Assembly: GCF_015354575.1 (NCBI RefSeq)
Contig: NZ_JACAFQ010000002.1
Location: 132,157 to 196,156 of the forward strand
Reading direction: 5' to 3'
Origin: Pseudomonas sp. UFMG81
Lineage (GTDB): Bacteria > Pseudomonadota > Gammaproteobacteria > Pseudomonadales > Pseudomonadaceae
Length of the DNA: 64,000 nucleotides
The notes below the pieces were generated by a model. The model searched no databases. It was given only the letters and a program-made list of their open reading frames with translations, and was not told where the DNA came from. Of the stretch, positions 43,317 to 52,056 are shown piece by piece. Position 1 is the stretch's first letter, and every line of letters begins with the position of its first letter. Made by a program: the position numbers and the translations under genes.

Positions 43317-43502
43317 GTGAAGAAGTTGATCGTTGCTGTTGCCGCTGCGTTCTGTTTGTTACAGGCGCAGGCCGCCATGGCGCCCTGGTGGCGCTGGGAG
43401 AGCCAGGCCGATGGGCGCCTGGTGTGCTCGCAGTGGTCGCCGGGGGAGGGCTGGCGGCGGTTTGCCGGGCCTTTCAACAATGCCGGGTGTCGCGAGCTGT
43501 AA
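43317..43502 (+). CDS. Small secreted protein between flgE and flgF
   Basis: This 61-residue precursor starts with GTG (43317) behind GAGGAG. A signal peptide (about 1-20, MKKLIVAVAAAFCLLQAQA) leaves a mature peptide of about 40 residues with a Trp-rich start (APWWRWES) and two Cys that could form a disulfide. Function is unknown. Its place within the flagellar cluster, between the flgE hairpin and the flgF terminator, suggests it is read with flgBCDE. I believe a similar small gene occurs at this position in other P. putida strains. Confidence 0.7.
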   Translation: MKKLIVAVAAAFCLLQAQAAMAPWWRWESQADGRLVCSQWSPGEGWRRFAGPFNNAGCREL

Positions 43503-43570
43503 GGGCTTGCCGCCTGCGGCAAACAGGCGCCGGATAACCGGCGTCGGCTGCCCTCGATGCTTCGCCAAGG

Positions 43571-43591
43571 GCCCGTATTTACGGGCTTTTT
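43571..43591 (+). terminator. Terminator between the small gene and flgF
   Basis: GCCCGTA-TT-TACGGGC followed by T5. It separates the flgBCDE transcript from the flgF promoter 16 bases further on. Confidence 0.85.
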
Positions 43592-43606
43592 GTTGATTTT
43601 CAAAAG

Positions 43607-43625
43607 TTGGTTCGGAACTTGCTTT
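43607..43625 (+). promoter_or_regulatory. Sigma-54 promoter for flgFGHIJKL
   Basis: TTGGTTCGGAACTTGCTTT carries GG (43609-43610) and GC (43621-43622) at the fixed sigma-54 spacing with TTGC context. The flgF start is about 50 bases past the predicted +1. Confidence 0.82.
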
Positions 43626-43682
43626 AGAGCCTGCATAGCCACGGCGACCGGCAAACGGCCGCCAGTGCAGCGGAGGATGACT

Positions 43683-44423
43683 GTGGACAAGATGCTTTAC
43701 GTGGCCATGACCGGTGCCAGCCAGAACGCGCTGGCGCAGAAGGCCCATGCCAACAACCTGGCGAACGTTTCCACCAACGGTTTCCAGCGCGACCTGGAGC
43801 AGGCGCGCTCGATGCCGGTGTTCGGTGACAGCTTTCCGGCGCGGGCCTTCGCCATGAGCGAGCGGCCGGCCACCGACTTCAGCGCAGGCCCCCTGGTCGA
43901 GACCGGGCGCGAGCTGGACGTGGCGGTCACCGGTGATGGCTTCATCGCCGTGCAGGCGCCCGATGGCAGCGAAGCCTACGTGCGCACCGGCAGCCTGAAC
44001 ATTGACGCGCTCGGTGTGCTGCGCGCCGGCAACGGCATGCCGGTCATGGGCAATGGCGGCCCGATCGCCGTTCCACCCGAGCAGAAGGTCGAGGTGGGCG
44101 ACGACGGCACCATCAGCATCCGCGCCATGGGCGAGGACCCGCGGGTCATGGCCGAGGTGGACCGGATCAAGCTGGTCAACCCCGACATCAAGACCATGAC
44201 CAAAGGCACCGACGGGCTGATCCACACCAAGAGCGGCCAGCCGGCCGACGCCGATGTCAACGTGCGCGTGGTATCGGGCTTCCTGCAAGGCAGCAACGTC
44301 AATGCCGTCGAGGAAATGACCTCGGTGCTGGCGCTGTCCCGGCAGTTCGAGTTGCACGTCAAGATGATGAAAGCGGCCGAGGAAGGCGATCAAGCCATGG
44401 CTCGGGTTTTGCAAATCGGCTAA
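43683..44423 (+). CDS. flgF: Flagellar basal-body rod protein FlgF
   Basis: This 246-residue distal-side rod protein has the rod motif [18 protein letters not shown] near the start and MTSVLALSRQFELHVKMMK at the end. It starts with GTG at 43683, six bases after GGAGG; an ATG two codons earlier sits on the ribosome site itself. First of the flgFGHIJKL set. Confidence 0.95.
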   Translation: MDKMLYVAMTGASQNALAQKAHANNLANVSTNGFQRDLEQARSMPVFGDSFPARAFAMSERPATDFSAGPLVETGRELDVAVTGDGFIAVQAPDGSEAYVRTGSLNIDALGVLRAGNGMPVMGNGGPIAVPPEQKVEVGDDGTISIRAMGEDPRVMAEVDRIKLVNPDIKTMTKGTDGLIHTKSGQPADADVNVRVVSGFLQGSNVNAVEEMTSVLALSRQFELHVKMMKAAEEGDQAMARVLQIG

Positions 44424-44471
44424 TCACATTTGAACGGGTGCCGTAAAACAGGCGCACGAGGAGAACACTAA

Positions 44472-45257
44472 ATGCTTCCGGCTCTTTGGGTCGCTAAAAC
44501 CGGCCTGTCCGCCCAGGACACCAACCTGACGGTCATCTCCAACAACCTGGCCAACGTCTCGACCACCGGCTTCAAGCGTGATCGCGCCGAGTTCCAGGAC
44601 CTGCTGTACCAGATCAAACGCCAGCCAGGTGCCCAGTCGACCCAGGACAGCGAGCTGCCGTCCGGCCTGCAGGTCGGTACCGGTGTGCGCATCGTCGGCA
44701 CCCAGAAGAACTTCCAGACCGGCAGCCTGCAGACCACCGAGAACCCGCTGGACATGGCGGTCAACGGCCGTGGCTTCTTCCAGGTACTGCAACCGGACGG
44801 CACCGTGTCGTACACCCGCGACGGCACCTTCCACCTGAACTCCGACGGCCAGATCGTCACCGCCAACGGTTTTGCCCTGGAACCGGCGATCGTCGTGCCG
44901 CCGGAAGCGCAGAGCTTCACCGTCGGCCAGGACGGCACCGTGTCGATCACCACCGCCGGCAACCCGGCCGCGCAGGTCATCGGCAACATCCAGACCGCCG
45001 ACTTCATCAACCCGGCCGGTTTGCAGGCGATTGGCGGCAACCTGTTCCTCGAGACCGCTGCCAGCGGCGCGCCGCAGATCGGCACCCCGGGCCTGAACGG
45101 TTTCGGCCCCACCCTGCAGCAGACCCTGGAAAACTCCAACGTCAGCACCGTGGAAGAGCTGGTCAACATGATCACCACCCAGCGCGCCTACGAGATGAAC
45201 TCCAAAGTCATCTCCGCAGCCGACAAGATGCTGTCGTTCGTCACCCAGCAGCTGTAA
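44472..45257 (+). CDS. flgG: Flagellar distal rod protein FlgG
   Basis: This 261-residue distal rod subunit starts [19 protein letters not shown] and holds [20 protein letters not shown]; the C-terminus has [19 protein letters not shown]. Highly conserved length and sequence. The 48-base gap from flgF has an ACGAGGAG ribosome site and no promoter. Confidence 0.96.
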   Translation: MLPALWVAKTGLSAQDTNLTVISNNLANVSTTGFKRDRAEFQDLLYQIKRQPGAQSTQDSELPSGLQVGTGVRIVGTQKNFQTGSLQTTENPLDMAVNGRGFFQVLQPDGTVSYTRDGTFHLNSDGQIVTANGFALEPAIVVPPEAQSFTVGQDGTVSITTAGNPAAQVIGNIQTADFINPAGLQAIGGNLFLETAASGAPQIGTPGLNGFGPTLQQTLENSNVSTVEELVNMITTQRAYEMNSKVISAADKMLSFVTQQL

Positions 45258-45334
45258 GCCCTGATGGCCCGCCTGGCGGGCCATTGTTCATCCGCTCGCT
45301 GTTGCAGCGCCTGTTACACCGTGAGGTAAGCGTC

Positions 45335-46030
45335 ATGAATCGTCTGTTGTCCGTTTTCGCCCTTGGGGGGGCGGTGTTGCTGGCCGGTTGCGTCGCGCCG
45401 ACGCCCAAGCCAAACGACCCGTACTACGCGCCGGTCCTGCCGCGCACCCCGTTGCCGGCGGCGGCCAACAACGGCTCGATCTACCAGGCCGGTTTCGAGC
45501 AGAACCTGTACAGCGACCGCAAGGCGTTCCGGGTGGGTGACATCATCACCATCACCCTCAACGAGCGCACCTCGGCGAGCAAGAATGCAGGCTCGCAGAT
45601 CCAGAAGAACAGCAAGGCCGACATTGGCTTGACCTCGCTGTTCGGCACCACCCCGAACACCAACAACCCGTTCGGTAGCGGTGACCTGTCGCTCGAAGCA
45701 GGCTACAGCGGCGACCGCACCACCAAGGGCGACAGCAAGGCCACCCAGGGAAACACCCTGACCGGCTCGATCACCGTCACCGTCGCCGAAGTGCTGCCCA
45801 ACGGCATCATCGCCGTGCGCGGCGAGAAGTGGATGACCCTGAACACCGGCGAAGAGCTGGTGCGCATCGCCGGCATGATCCGCGCCGACGACATCGCCAC
45901 CGACAACACCGTGCCGTCCACTCGCGTGGCCGACGCGCGCATCACCTATTCGGGCACCGGCTCGTTCGCCGATGCCAGCCAGCCCGGTTGGCTGGACCGC
46001 TTCTTCATCAGCCCGCTCTGGCCCTTCTGA
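45335..46030 (+). CDS. flgH: Flagellar L-ring lipoprotein FlgH
   Basis: This 231-residue outer-membrane ring protein has a lipoprotein signal peptide ending in the lipobox LLAGC (C19), giving a lipidated mature N-terminus. The ring core contains [17 protein letters not shown] and the C-terminal half [20 protein letters not shown]. The ATG at 45335 behind GTGAGG is chosen over upstream in-frame codons because it gives the correct signal peptide. Confidence 0.95.
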   Translation: MNRLLSVFALGGAVLLAGCVAPTPKPNDPYYAPVLPRTPLPAAANNGSIYQAGFEQNLYSDRKAFRVGDIITITLNERTSASKNAGSQIQKNSKADIGLTSLFGTTPNTNNPFGSGDLSLEAGYSGDRTTKGDSKATQGNTLTGSITVTVAEVLPNGIIAVRGEKWMTLNTGEELVRIAGMIRADDIATDNTVPSTRVADARITYSGTGSFADASQPGWLDRFFISPLWPF

Positions 46031-46042
46031 GTACGGATGACC

Positions 46043-47152
46043 ATGTTCAACGCTAGGCGGTTGATTGCCGCGACTCTTCTCCTGACCTGCGCGTTCGGCG
46101 CTCACGCCGAGCGCCTGAAGGATATCGCCAGCATTTCCGGCGTGCGCTCCAACCAGCTGATCGGCTACGGTCTGGTGGTGGGCCTGAACGGCACGGGTGA
46201 CCAGACCACCCAGACCCCGTTCACCCTGCAGACCTTCAACAACATGCTGTCGCAGTTCGGTATCAAGGTACCGCCAGGCTCGGGCAACGTGCAGCTGAAG
46301 AACGTCGCTGCGGTGTCGGTGCACGCCGACCTGCCGGCCTTCGCCAAGCCCGGCCAGGTGGTCGACATCACGGTGTCGTCGATCGGTAACTCCAAGAGCC
46401 TGCGCGGTGGCAGCCTGCTGATGACCCCGCTCAAGGGTATCGACGGCAACGTCTACGCCGTCGCACAGGGTAACCTGGTGGTCGGTGGCTTCGATGCCGA
46501 GGGCCGCGACGGTTCGAAGATCACCGTCAACGTGCCGTCGGCCGGGCGTATCCCCGGCGGTGCGTCCGTCGAGCGCGCGGTACCAAGCGGCTTCAACCAG
46601 GGCAACAGCCTCACGCTCAACCTCAACCGCCCCGACTTCACCACTGCCAAACGCATCGTCGACAAGGTCAACGACCTGCTCGGCCCGGGCGTGGCACAAG
46701 CTGTCGATGGCGGTTCGGTACGGGTCACCGCGCCCATGGACCCCAGCCAGCGCGTGGACTACCTGGCGATTCTGGAAAACCTCGAGATCGACCCGGGCCA
46801 GGCCGTGGCCAAGGTCATCATCAATTCGCGTACCGGCACCATCGTCATTGGCCAGAACGTCAAGGTGTCGCCAGCGGCGGTCACCCACGGCAGCCTGACC
46901 GTGACCATCACCGAAGACCCGATCGTCAGCCAGCCGGGGCCGTTCTCCAATGGCCAGACCGCCGTGGTGCCGCGCTCGCGGGTTGACGCCCAGCAGGAAG
47001 CCAAGCCGATGTTCAAGTTCGGTCCCGGCACCACGCTGGATGAGATCGTCCGTGCGGTCAACCAGGTCGGCGCGGCGCCGAGCGACCTGATGGCCATCCT
47101 CGAAGCCCTGAAGCAGGCCGGCGCGTTGCAGGCCGACCTGATCGTGATCTGA
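46043..47152 (+). CDS. flgI: Flagellar P-ring protein FlgI
   Basis: This 369-residue periplasmic ring protein surrounds the rod in the peptidoglycan and depends on FlgA. A cleavable signal peptide (about 1-19, [16 protein letters not shown]) is followed by [20 protein letters not shown]. The ATG at 46043 gives the length I recall for P. putida FlgI; ATG 46037, two codons earlier, has an equally possible ribosome site. It starts 12 bases after flgH. Confidence 0.95.
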   Translation: MFNARRLIAATLLLTCAFGAHAERLKDIASISGVRSNQLIGYGLVVGLNGTGDQTTQTPFTLQTFNNMLSQFGIKVPPGSGNVQLKNVAAVSVHADLPAFAKPGQVVDITVSSIGNSKSLRGGSLLMTPLKGIDGNVYAVAQGNLVVGGFDAEGRDGSKITVNVPSAGRIPGGASVERAVPSGFNQGNSLTLNLNRPDFTTAKRIVDKVNDLLGPGVAQAVDGGSVRVTAPMDPSQRVDYLAILENLEIDPGQAVAKVIINSRTGTIVIGQNVKVSPAAVTHGSLTVTITEDPIVSQPGPFSNGQTAVVPRSRVDAQQEAKPMFKFGPGTTLDEIVRAVNQVGAAPSDLMAILEALKQAGALQADLIVI

Positions 47153-47163
47153 GGACGGCTGGC

Positions 47164-48345
47164 ATGAATTCGAAGAGCCTGGTCTCCGGGCACGCCGACA
47201 GCGGCGCCTACACCGACCTCAACCGCCTGAGCTCGCTCAAGCACGGCGATCGCGACAGCGACGCCAACGTGCGCAAGGTGGCCCGGGAGTTCGAGTCGCT
47301 GTTCATCAGCGAGATGCTCAAGGCGTCACGCAAGGCCACCGATGTGATGGCCGACGAAGACAGCCCGATGAACAGCGACACGGTCAAGCAGTACCGCGAC
47401 ATGTACGACCAGCAGCTGGCGGTGAGCATGTCCCGCGAGGGCGGTGGTATCGGCCTGCAGGACGTGCTGGTACGCCAGCTGTCGAAGAACAAGGCCGCGC
47501 ACCCCAACACCAGCCCGTTCCCGCGCGGCGACGGGCCTGGTCCTGCGCTGTGGGCGTCGAAGGTCGCCGAGCCGGTGCGCACCACTGAAGCCGCGGGCAC
47601 GCGCAATGACATGGCCGCGCTCAACTCGCGCCGCCTGGCCCTGCCTGGCAAGCTCACCGACCGCCTGCTGGCCGGTATCGTGCCGTCCGCTGCTACCGCC
47701 AACACCGCGGCGTTGCCCAACCGTGTCGACATTCCCCAAGGGGGCGTGGCCGCCGGTGACTGGCAACCGGCCAAGACGTACGCGGCGCCCACCCGCGAGT
47801 TGCAGATACTCGGTCGCGCCCAGCCGCCGCTGGCGCCGAAGAAAGCCTTCGCCGACAGCGATGCCTTCGTCGCCACCATGCTGCCGATGGCCGAGCAGGC
47901 CGCCAAGCGCATCGGCATCGACCCGCGCTATCTGGTGGCCCAGGCCGCCCTGGAAACCGGCTGGGGCAAGTCGGTCATGCGCAACACCGACGGCAGCAGC
48001 AGCCACAACCTGTTCGGCATCAAGGCCAGCGGCAACTGGCAGGGTGGCGAGGCGCGGGCAATCACCAGCGAATTCCGCGATGGCCAGTTCGTCAAGGAGA
48101 CGGCGGCGTTCCGTTCCTACGACAGCTACCAGGACAGTTTCCACGACCTGGTCAGCCTGTTGCAGAACAACGCGCGCTATCAAGATGCGGTGAAGGCTGC
48201 CGATAAACCAGAACAGTTTGTGCGGGAACTGCAAAAGGCCGGGTACGCCACCGACCCGAACTACGCCAGCAAGATCTCGCAGATCGCAAAGCAGATGAAG
48301 TCGGAACAGAGCTACGCAATGCTCGGGACCACCACGACACTTTAA
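47164..48345 (+). CDS. flgJ: Peptidoglycan hydrolase / rod cap FlgJ
   Basis: This 393-residue bifunctional protein has an N-terminal rod-cap domain (about 25-115, AREFESLFISEMLKASR) and a C-terminal GH73 beta-N-acetylglucosaminidase domain (about 235-385) that opens peptidoglycan for the rod. The catalytic Glu is in AQAALETGWGKS, and HNLFGIKASG follows. A Pro/Ala linker of about 110 residues is longer than in enteric FlgJ. Confidence 0.95.
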   Translation: MNSKSLVSGHADSGAYTDLNRLSSLKHGDRDSDANVRKVAREFESLFISEMLKASRKATDVMADEDSPMNSDTVKQYRDMYDQQLAVSMSREGGGIGLQDVLVRQLSKNKAAHPNTSPFPRGDGPGPALWASKVAEPVRTTEAAGTRNDMAALNSRRLALPGKLTDRLLAGIVPSAATANTAALPNRVDIPQGGVAAGDWQPAKTYAAPTRELQILGRAQPPLAPKKAFADSDAFVATMLPMAEQAAKRIGIDPRYLVAQAALETGWGKSVMRNTDGSSSHNLFGIKASGNWQGGEARAITSEFRDGQFVKETAAFRSYDSYQDSFHDLVSLLQNNARYQDAVKAADKPEQFVRELQKAGYATDPNYASKISQIAKQMKSEQSYAMLGTTTTL

Positions 48346-48357
48346 GGGCACGGAACC

Positions 48358-50403
48358 ATGGCGAGTTTGATCAATATCGGTATGTCGGGCCTGGGCGCCG
48401 CCCAGTCCGGGATGTACACCCTGGGTAACAACATCGCCAACGCCGATGTGGAAAGTTACTCTCGCCAGCAGATCGTGCAGAAGACCAAGGGTGGCCAACA
48501 GACCGGCCAGGTGTTCATCGGCACCGGCACCACGCTGGCCGACGTGCGCCGGGTGTACAACTCGTACCTCGAGAACCAGCTGCGCACCACGACGTCGCTG
48601 TCCAGCGATGCCAGCTCGTATCTCAACCAGATCAACCCGCTGGACAAGGCCCTGTACGGCGCCGACACCGGCATCACCGCCGCGCTCAAGAGCTTCTTCA
48701 GCGCCATGCAGGATGCCTCTGCCAAGCCGACCGAAGATGCCTCGCGCCAACTGCTGCTGACCAGTGCCCAGGCCCTGGCCCAGCGCTTCAACTCGCTGTC
48801 GGCGCAGATGAACCAGCAGAACAGCGACATCAATACCAACATGAAGTCGATGGCCGACCAGGTGAACAAGCTCACCGCGACCATCGCCGAGTACAACCAG
48901 CAGATCGTCAAGATGACGGCGATCACCGGCAAGCCGAACGACCTGCTCGACCAGCGTGACGGCGCGGTGCGCGAGCTGAACAAGCTGATCGGCGTGGATG
49001 TGGTGGAGCGCGAAGGCAATTACGACATCTACCTCAAGAACGGCCAGTCGCTGGTGCTGGGCAACACCACCCAAACCCTGGAAACCGGGCCGAACCCCAG
49101 CGACCCGACGCGCTTGAACCTGATCCTCAACCGCGGCAGCACCAAGATGGACATCACCAGCTCCGCCAGCGGTGGTGAGCTGGGCGGCCTGATCCGCTAC
49201 CGCAATGACACCCTCGACCCTGCCCTCAACGAGCTGGGGCGCGTGGCGCTGGTGGTGGCCGATGCCATCAACAGCCAGCTGGCCCAGGGCATCGACAAGA
49301 ACGGTGAGTTCGGCGCGCTGCTGTTCGGCGACATCAACAGCGCCGCCAACATCAGCCAGCGCAGCGTACCGAAGCTGGGCAACAGCGCCGGCTCGGGTAA
49401 CCTCGACGTGACCATCAAGGACACCGGCAAGCTGTCGACCAGCGACTACCAGGTGACCTTCACCAGTGCCACTGGCTACAACGTGCGCAAGCTGCCCGAC
49501 GGCACCGACATGGGTACCTTCGACCTCAGCACCAACCCGCCACCGGTCATCGACGGTTTCACCCTTGCGCTCAATGGCGGTGCCATGAGTGCCGGTGACA
49601 GCTTCAAGATCACCCCGACGCGCAACGCCGCGGCCAATATCGACTCGACGCTCACCGACCCCAAGCGCCTGGCGTTCGCCGCCCCGCTGACCGCGGTCAG
49701 TGGTTCGGGCAACAAGGGCACCGGGCAGATCACCCAGCCGACCCTGACCTCCGAGCTGGACATCTACAACGCCGCCCAGCGTACCGACCTGCAGAACGGC
49801 CTGAAGTACTCCACGCCGGTCAAGCTGGTGTTCGGTGACGACAGCGTCTCGCCGCAGGGCTACACGCTGTACGACTCCAAGGGCAACTCCATTGGCACCG
49901 GCACCATCGTCCCGGGCCAGAGCAACAAGCTGCAGCTGTCCGTACCGATGGTCGATGGCAGCGGCGCCCCGATCATGGATGGCGCCACGCAGAAGAAATT
50001 CACCTTCGAGATGGACATCACCGGCGCCCCCAAGACCGGCGACAACTACACCGTGTCGCTGACCAAGTCGGGTTCGGCGGACAACCGCAACGCCCAGTCC
50101 ACCATCGACCTGCAAACCAAGGGCACCGTCGAGGTGGGCGCCGATGGCAAGGGCATCAGCATGACCGATGCCTACGCCAAGCTGGTGTCGAACGTCGGCG
50201 GCAAGGCCGCCCAGGCGAGCATGGACAGCGACGCCACCAATGCCCTGCAAAAGTCTGCACTGGAGAGCCGCGATGCGGTATCGGGGGTGTCGATCGACGA
50301 AGAGACCGGCAACCTGATCAAGTTCCAGCAGTACTACACGGCGTCGTCGCAGATCATCAAGGCGGCCCAGGAAACCTTCGCCACCTTGATCAACAGCCTT
50401 TAA
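48358..50403 (+). CDS. flgK: Flagellar hook-associated protein 1 FlgK
   Basis: This 681-residue hook-filament junction protein starts ASLINIGMSGLGAAQSGMY and holds LGNNIANADVESYSRQQ; the C-terminal helix is GNLIKFQQYYTASSQIIKAA. Length matches Pseudomonas FlgK. FlgN, encoded upstream, is its export chaperone. flgL follows 13 bases later. Confidence 0.96.
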   Translation: MASLINIGMSGLGAAQSGMYTLGNNIANADVESYSRQQIVQKTKGGQQTGQVFIGTGTTLADVRRVYNSYLENQLRTTTSLSSDASSYLNQINPLDKALYGADTGITAALKSFFSAMQDASAKPTEDASRQLLLTSAQALAQRFNSLSAQMNQQNSDINTNMKSMADQVNKLTATIAEYNQQIVKMTAITGKPNDLLDQRDGAVRELNKLIGVDVVEREGNYDIYLKNGQSLVLGNTTQTLETGPNPSDPTRLNLILNRGSTKMDITSSASGGELGGLIRYRNDTLDPALNELGRVALVVADAINSQLAQGIDKNGEFGALLFGDINSAANISQRSVPKLGNSAGSGNLDVTIKDTGKLSTSDYQVTFTSATGYNVRKLPDGTDMGTFDLSTNPPPVIDGFTLALNGGAMSAGDSFKITPTRNAAANIDSTLTDPKRLAFAAPLTAVSGSGNKGTGQITQPTLTSELDIYNAAQRTDLQNGLKYSTPVKLVFGDDSVSPQGYTLYDSKGNSIGTGTIVPGQSNKLQLSVPMVDGSGAPIMDGATQKKFTFEMDITGAPKTGDNYTVSLTKSGSADNRNAQSTIDLQTKGTVEVGADGKGISMTDAYAKLVSNVGGKAAQASMDSDATNALQKSALESRDAVSGVSIDEETGNLIKFQQYYTASSQIIKAAQETFATLINSL

Positions 50404-50416
50404 GGAGCGCTAGCCC

Positions 50417-51985
50417 GTGCGTATTTCCACTTCGCAGTTCTACAACAGCGCCAGCAGCGACTACCAGCGCACCTTCTCCAACCTGAACCGCACCCGCGAG
50501 CAGTCCAGCGACGGCATCCGCGTGCGCACCGCTGCCGACGATCCGGTCGGCGCGGCGCGCCTGCTGCAACTCGAGCAGCAGCAGAACATGCTCAAACAGT
50601 ACGGCGACAACGTCACCAACGTGCGCAACGCCCTGGGCAACACCGAAAGCACCCTGAACTCCATCGGTGCCATCCTGCAGCGGGTCAACGAACTGGCGGT
50701 CAGCTCCGGCAACGCCAGCTTCACCGACGCCGACCGCAAGGCCAACGCTGCCGAACTGTCGTCGCTGGAAGACCAGCTGTTCTCGCTGATGAACAGCAAG
50801 GACGAGAACGGCAAGTACCTGTTCTCCGGCTCCAAGGGCGACACCCAGCCCTACGTGCGCAACGCTGACGGCAGCTACAGCTACCAGGGCGACCAGACCC
50901 AGCTCAAGCTGCAGGTCGGTGACATGCTCAGCCTGGCCGCCAACGAAACCGGCTACGACGCATTCGAGCAGGCGCTGAACACCAGCCGCAGCCAGACCCG
51001 CCTGACCGCCCCGGCGGTGGACGATGGCCGTGTCAGCCTGTCCAATGGCCAGGTGTCCGGCAGCGTCGCCTACAACGACAAGTTCCGCAGTGGTGAGCCG
51101 TACAGCGTCGAGTTCACCAGCAGCACCCAGTTCAAGATCCTCGATGCCGGCGGCAACGACGTGACCCTGGAAGCGACTCAAGGCGGCACCTTCGACCCGA
51201 AAGGCGACAACACCAGCATCAGCTTCCGCGGTGTCGACCTGCGCCTGAAGATCAGCCTTCAGCCGGGCGATGCAGCCAACCCTGACGCGGCCATCGCCGG
51301 CCACAGCTTTTCGCTGGCTTCCAAGCCTGACGATATCGCTGGCAGCCGCAGCCCGGGCAACACCTCGTCGACCCAGGTCAACGGTGCCACCATCACCAAC
51401 CAGACCGCTTACAACGCGGCCTTCCCAGGCGGCGGTGCGGTGCTCAAGTTCACCAGTGCCACCGATTTCGAGCTGTACGCGGCGCCGATCACCGACAACA
51501 GCCGACCGGTGTCCACTGGCACGCTGGCCGGCACCACCGCCACTGCGGCGGGGGTGAGCTTCGACTTGTCGGGCGCACCGAACGCAGGTGACTCGTTCGC
51601 CATCAAGGTCGACACCCACCAGACCCAGAACGTGCTCGATACCATCAGCCAGTTCCGCGCTGCGCTGAGCACGCCGGTAGACAAGGACCCGGTGGCGCGC
51701 CAGAACTTCCTGTCATCGCTGGATGCGGCGGTGGGCAACATCGCCAGCGCCACCAACCAGGTGACATCGTCGATCAGCTCCATCGGTGGCCGTGGTCAGG
51801 CCTTGGATATACAGGCCGAAACCAACGACGCGCTGAATACCGAGAACACCAAGACCCAGAGTTCGATCCGTGAAGTCGATCCGGCAACCGTAATGCTGCG
51901 TCTGCAGATGCAGACCAACATGCTGCAAGCTTCGCTGCAGTCCTACGCCAAGATTGCCGGCCTGTCGCTGGTCAACTACATCTGA
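50417..51985 (+). CDS. flgL: Flagellar hook-associated protein 3 FlgL
   Basis: This 522-residue second junction protein starts with GTG (50417) behind AAGGAG: MRISTSQFYNSASSDYQRT. Flagellin-like N- and C-terminal helices (about 1-145 and 400-522, ending RLQMQTNMLQASLQSYAKI) flank a variable central region. It is clearly longer than enteric FlgL (about 317 residues), the extra length being the central domain that faces outward. It closes the flgFGHIJKL operon and is followed by the glycosylation genes. Confidence 0.95.
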   Translation: MRISTSQFYNSASSDYQRTFSNLNRTREQSSDGIRVRTAADDPVGAARLLQLEQQQNMLKQYGDNVTNVRNALGNTESTLNSIGAILQRVNELAVSSGNASFTDADRKANAAELSSLEDQLFSLMNSKDENGKYLFSGSKGDTQPYVRNADGSYSYQGDQTQLKLQVGDMLSLAANETGYDAFEQALNTSRSQTRLTAPAVDDGRVSLSNGQVSGSVAYNDKFRSGEPYSVEFTSSTQFKILDAGGNDVTLEATQGGTFDPKGDNTSISFRGVDLRLKISLQPGDAANPDAAIAGHSFSLASKPDDIAGSRSPGNTSSTQVNGATITNQTAYNAAFPGGGAVLKFTSATDFELYAAPITDNSRPVSTGTLAGTTATAAGVSFDLSGAPNAGDSFAIKVDTHQTQNVLDTISQFRAALSTPVDKDPVARQNFLSSLDAAVGNIASATNQVTSSISSIGGRGQALDIQAETNDALNTENTKTQSSIREVDPATVMLRLQMQTNMLQASLQSYAKIAGLSLVNYI

Positions 51986-52056
51986 CCCTGCCTCCCGCGT
52001 TACCCTCCGTGCGCCTGCCCCCCGGGCGCACGGGCCCCTCTGTAAGGTCCCGCATC

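Noticed and set aside
47326..50250. Minus-strand 974-codon open frame opposite flgJ-flgK
   Set aside because: Shadow of two certain flagellar genes; low-complexity His/Gly/Val/Arg protein without a family.
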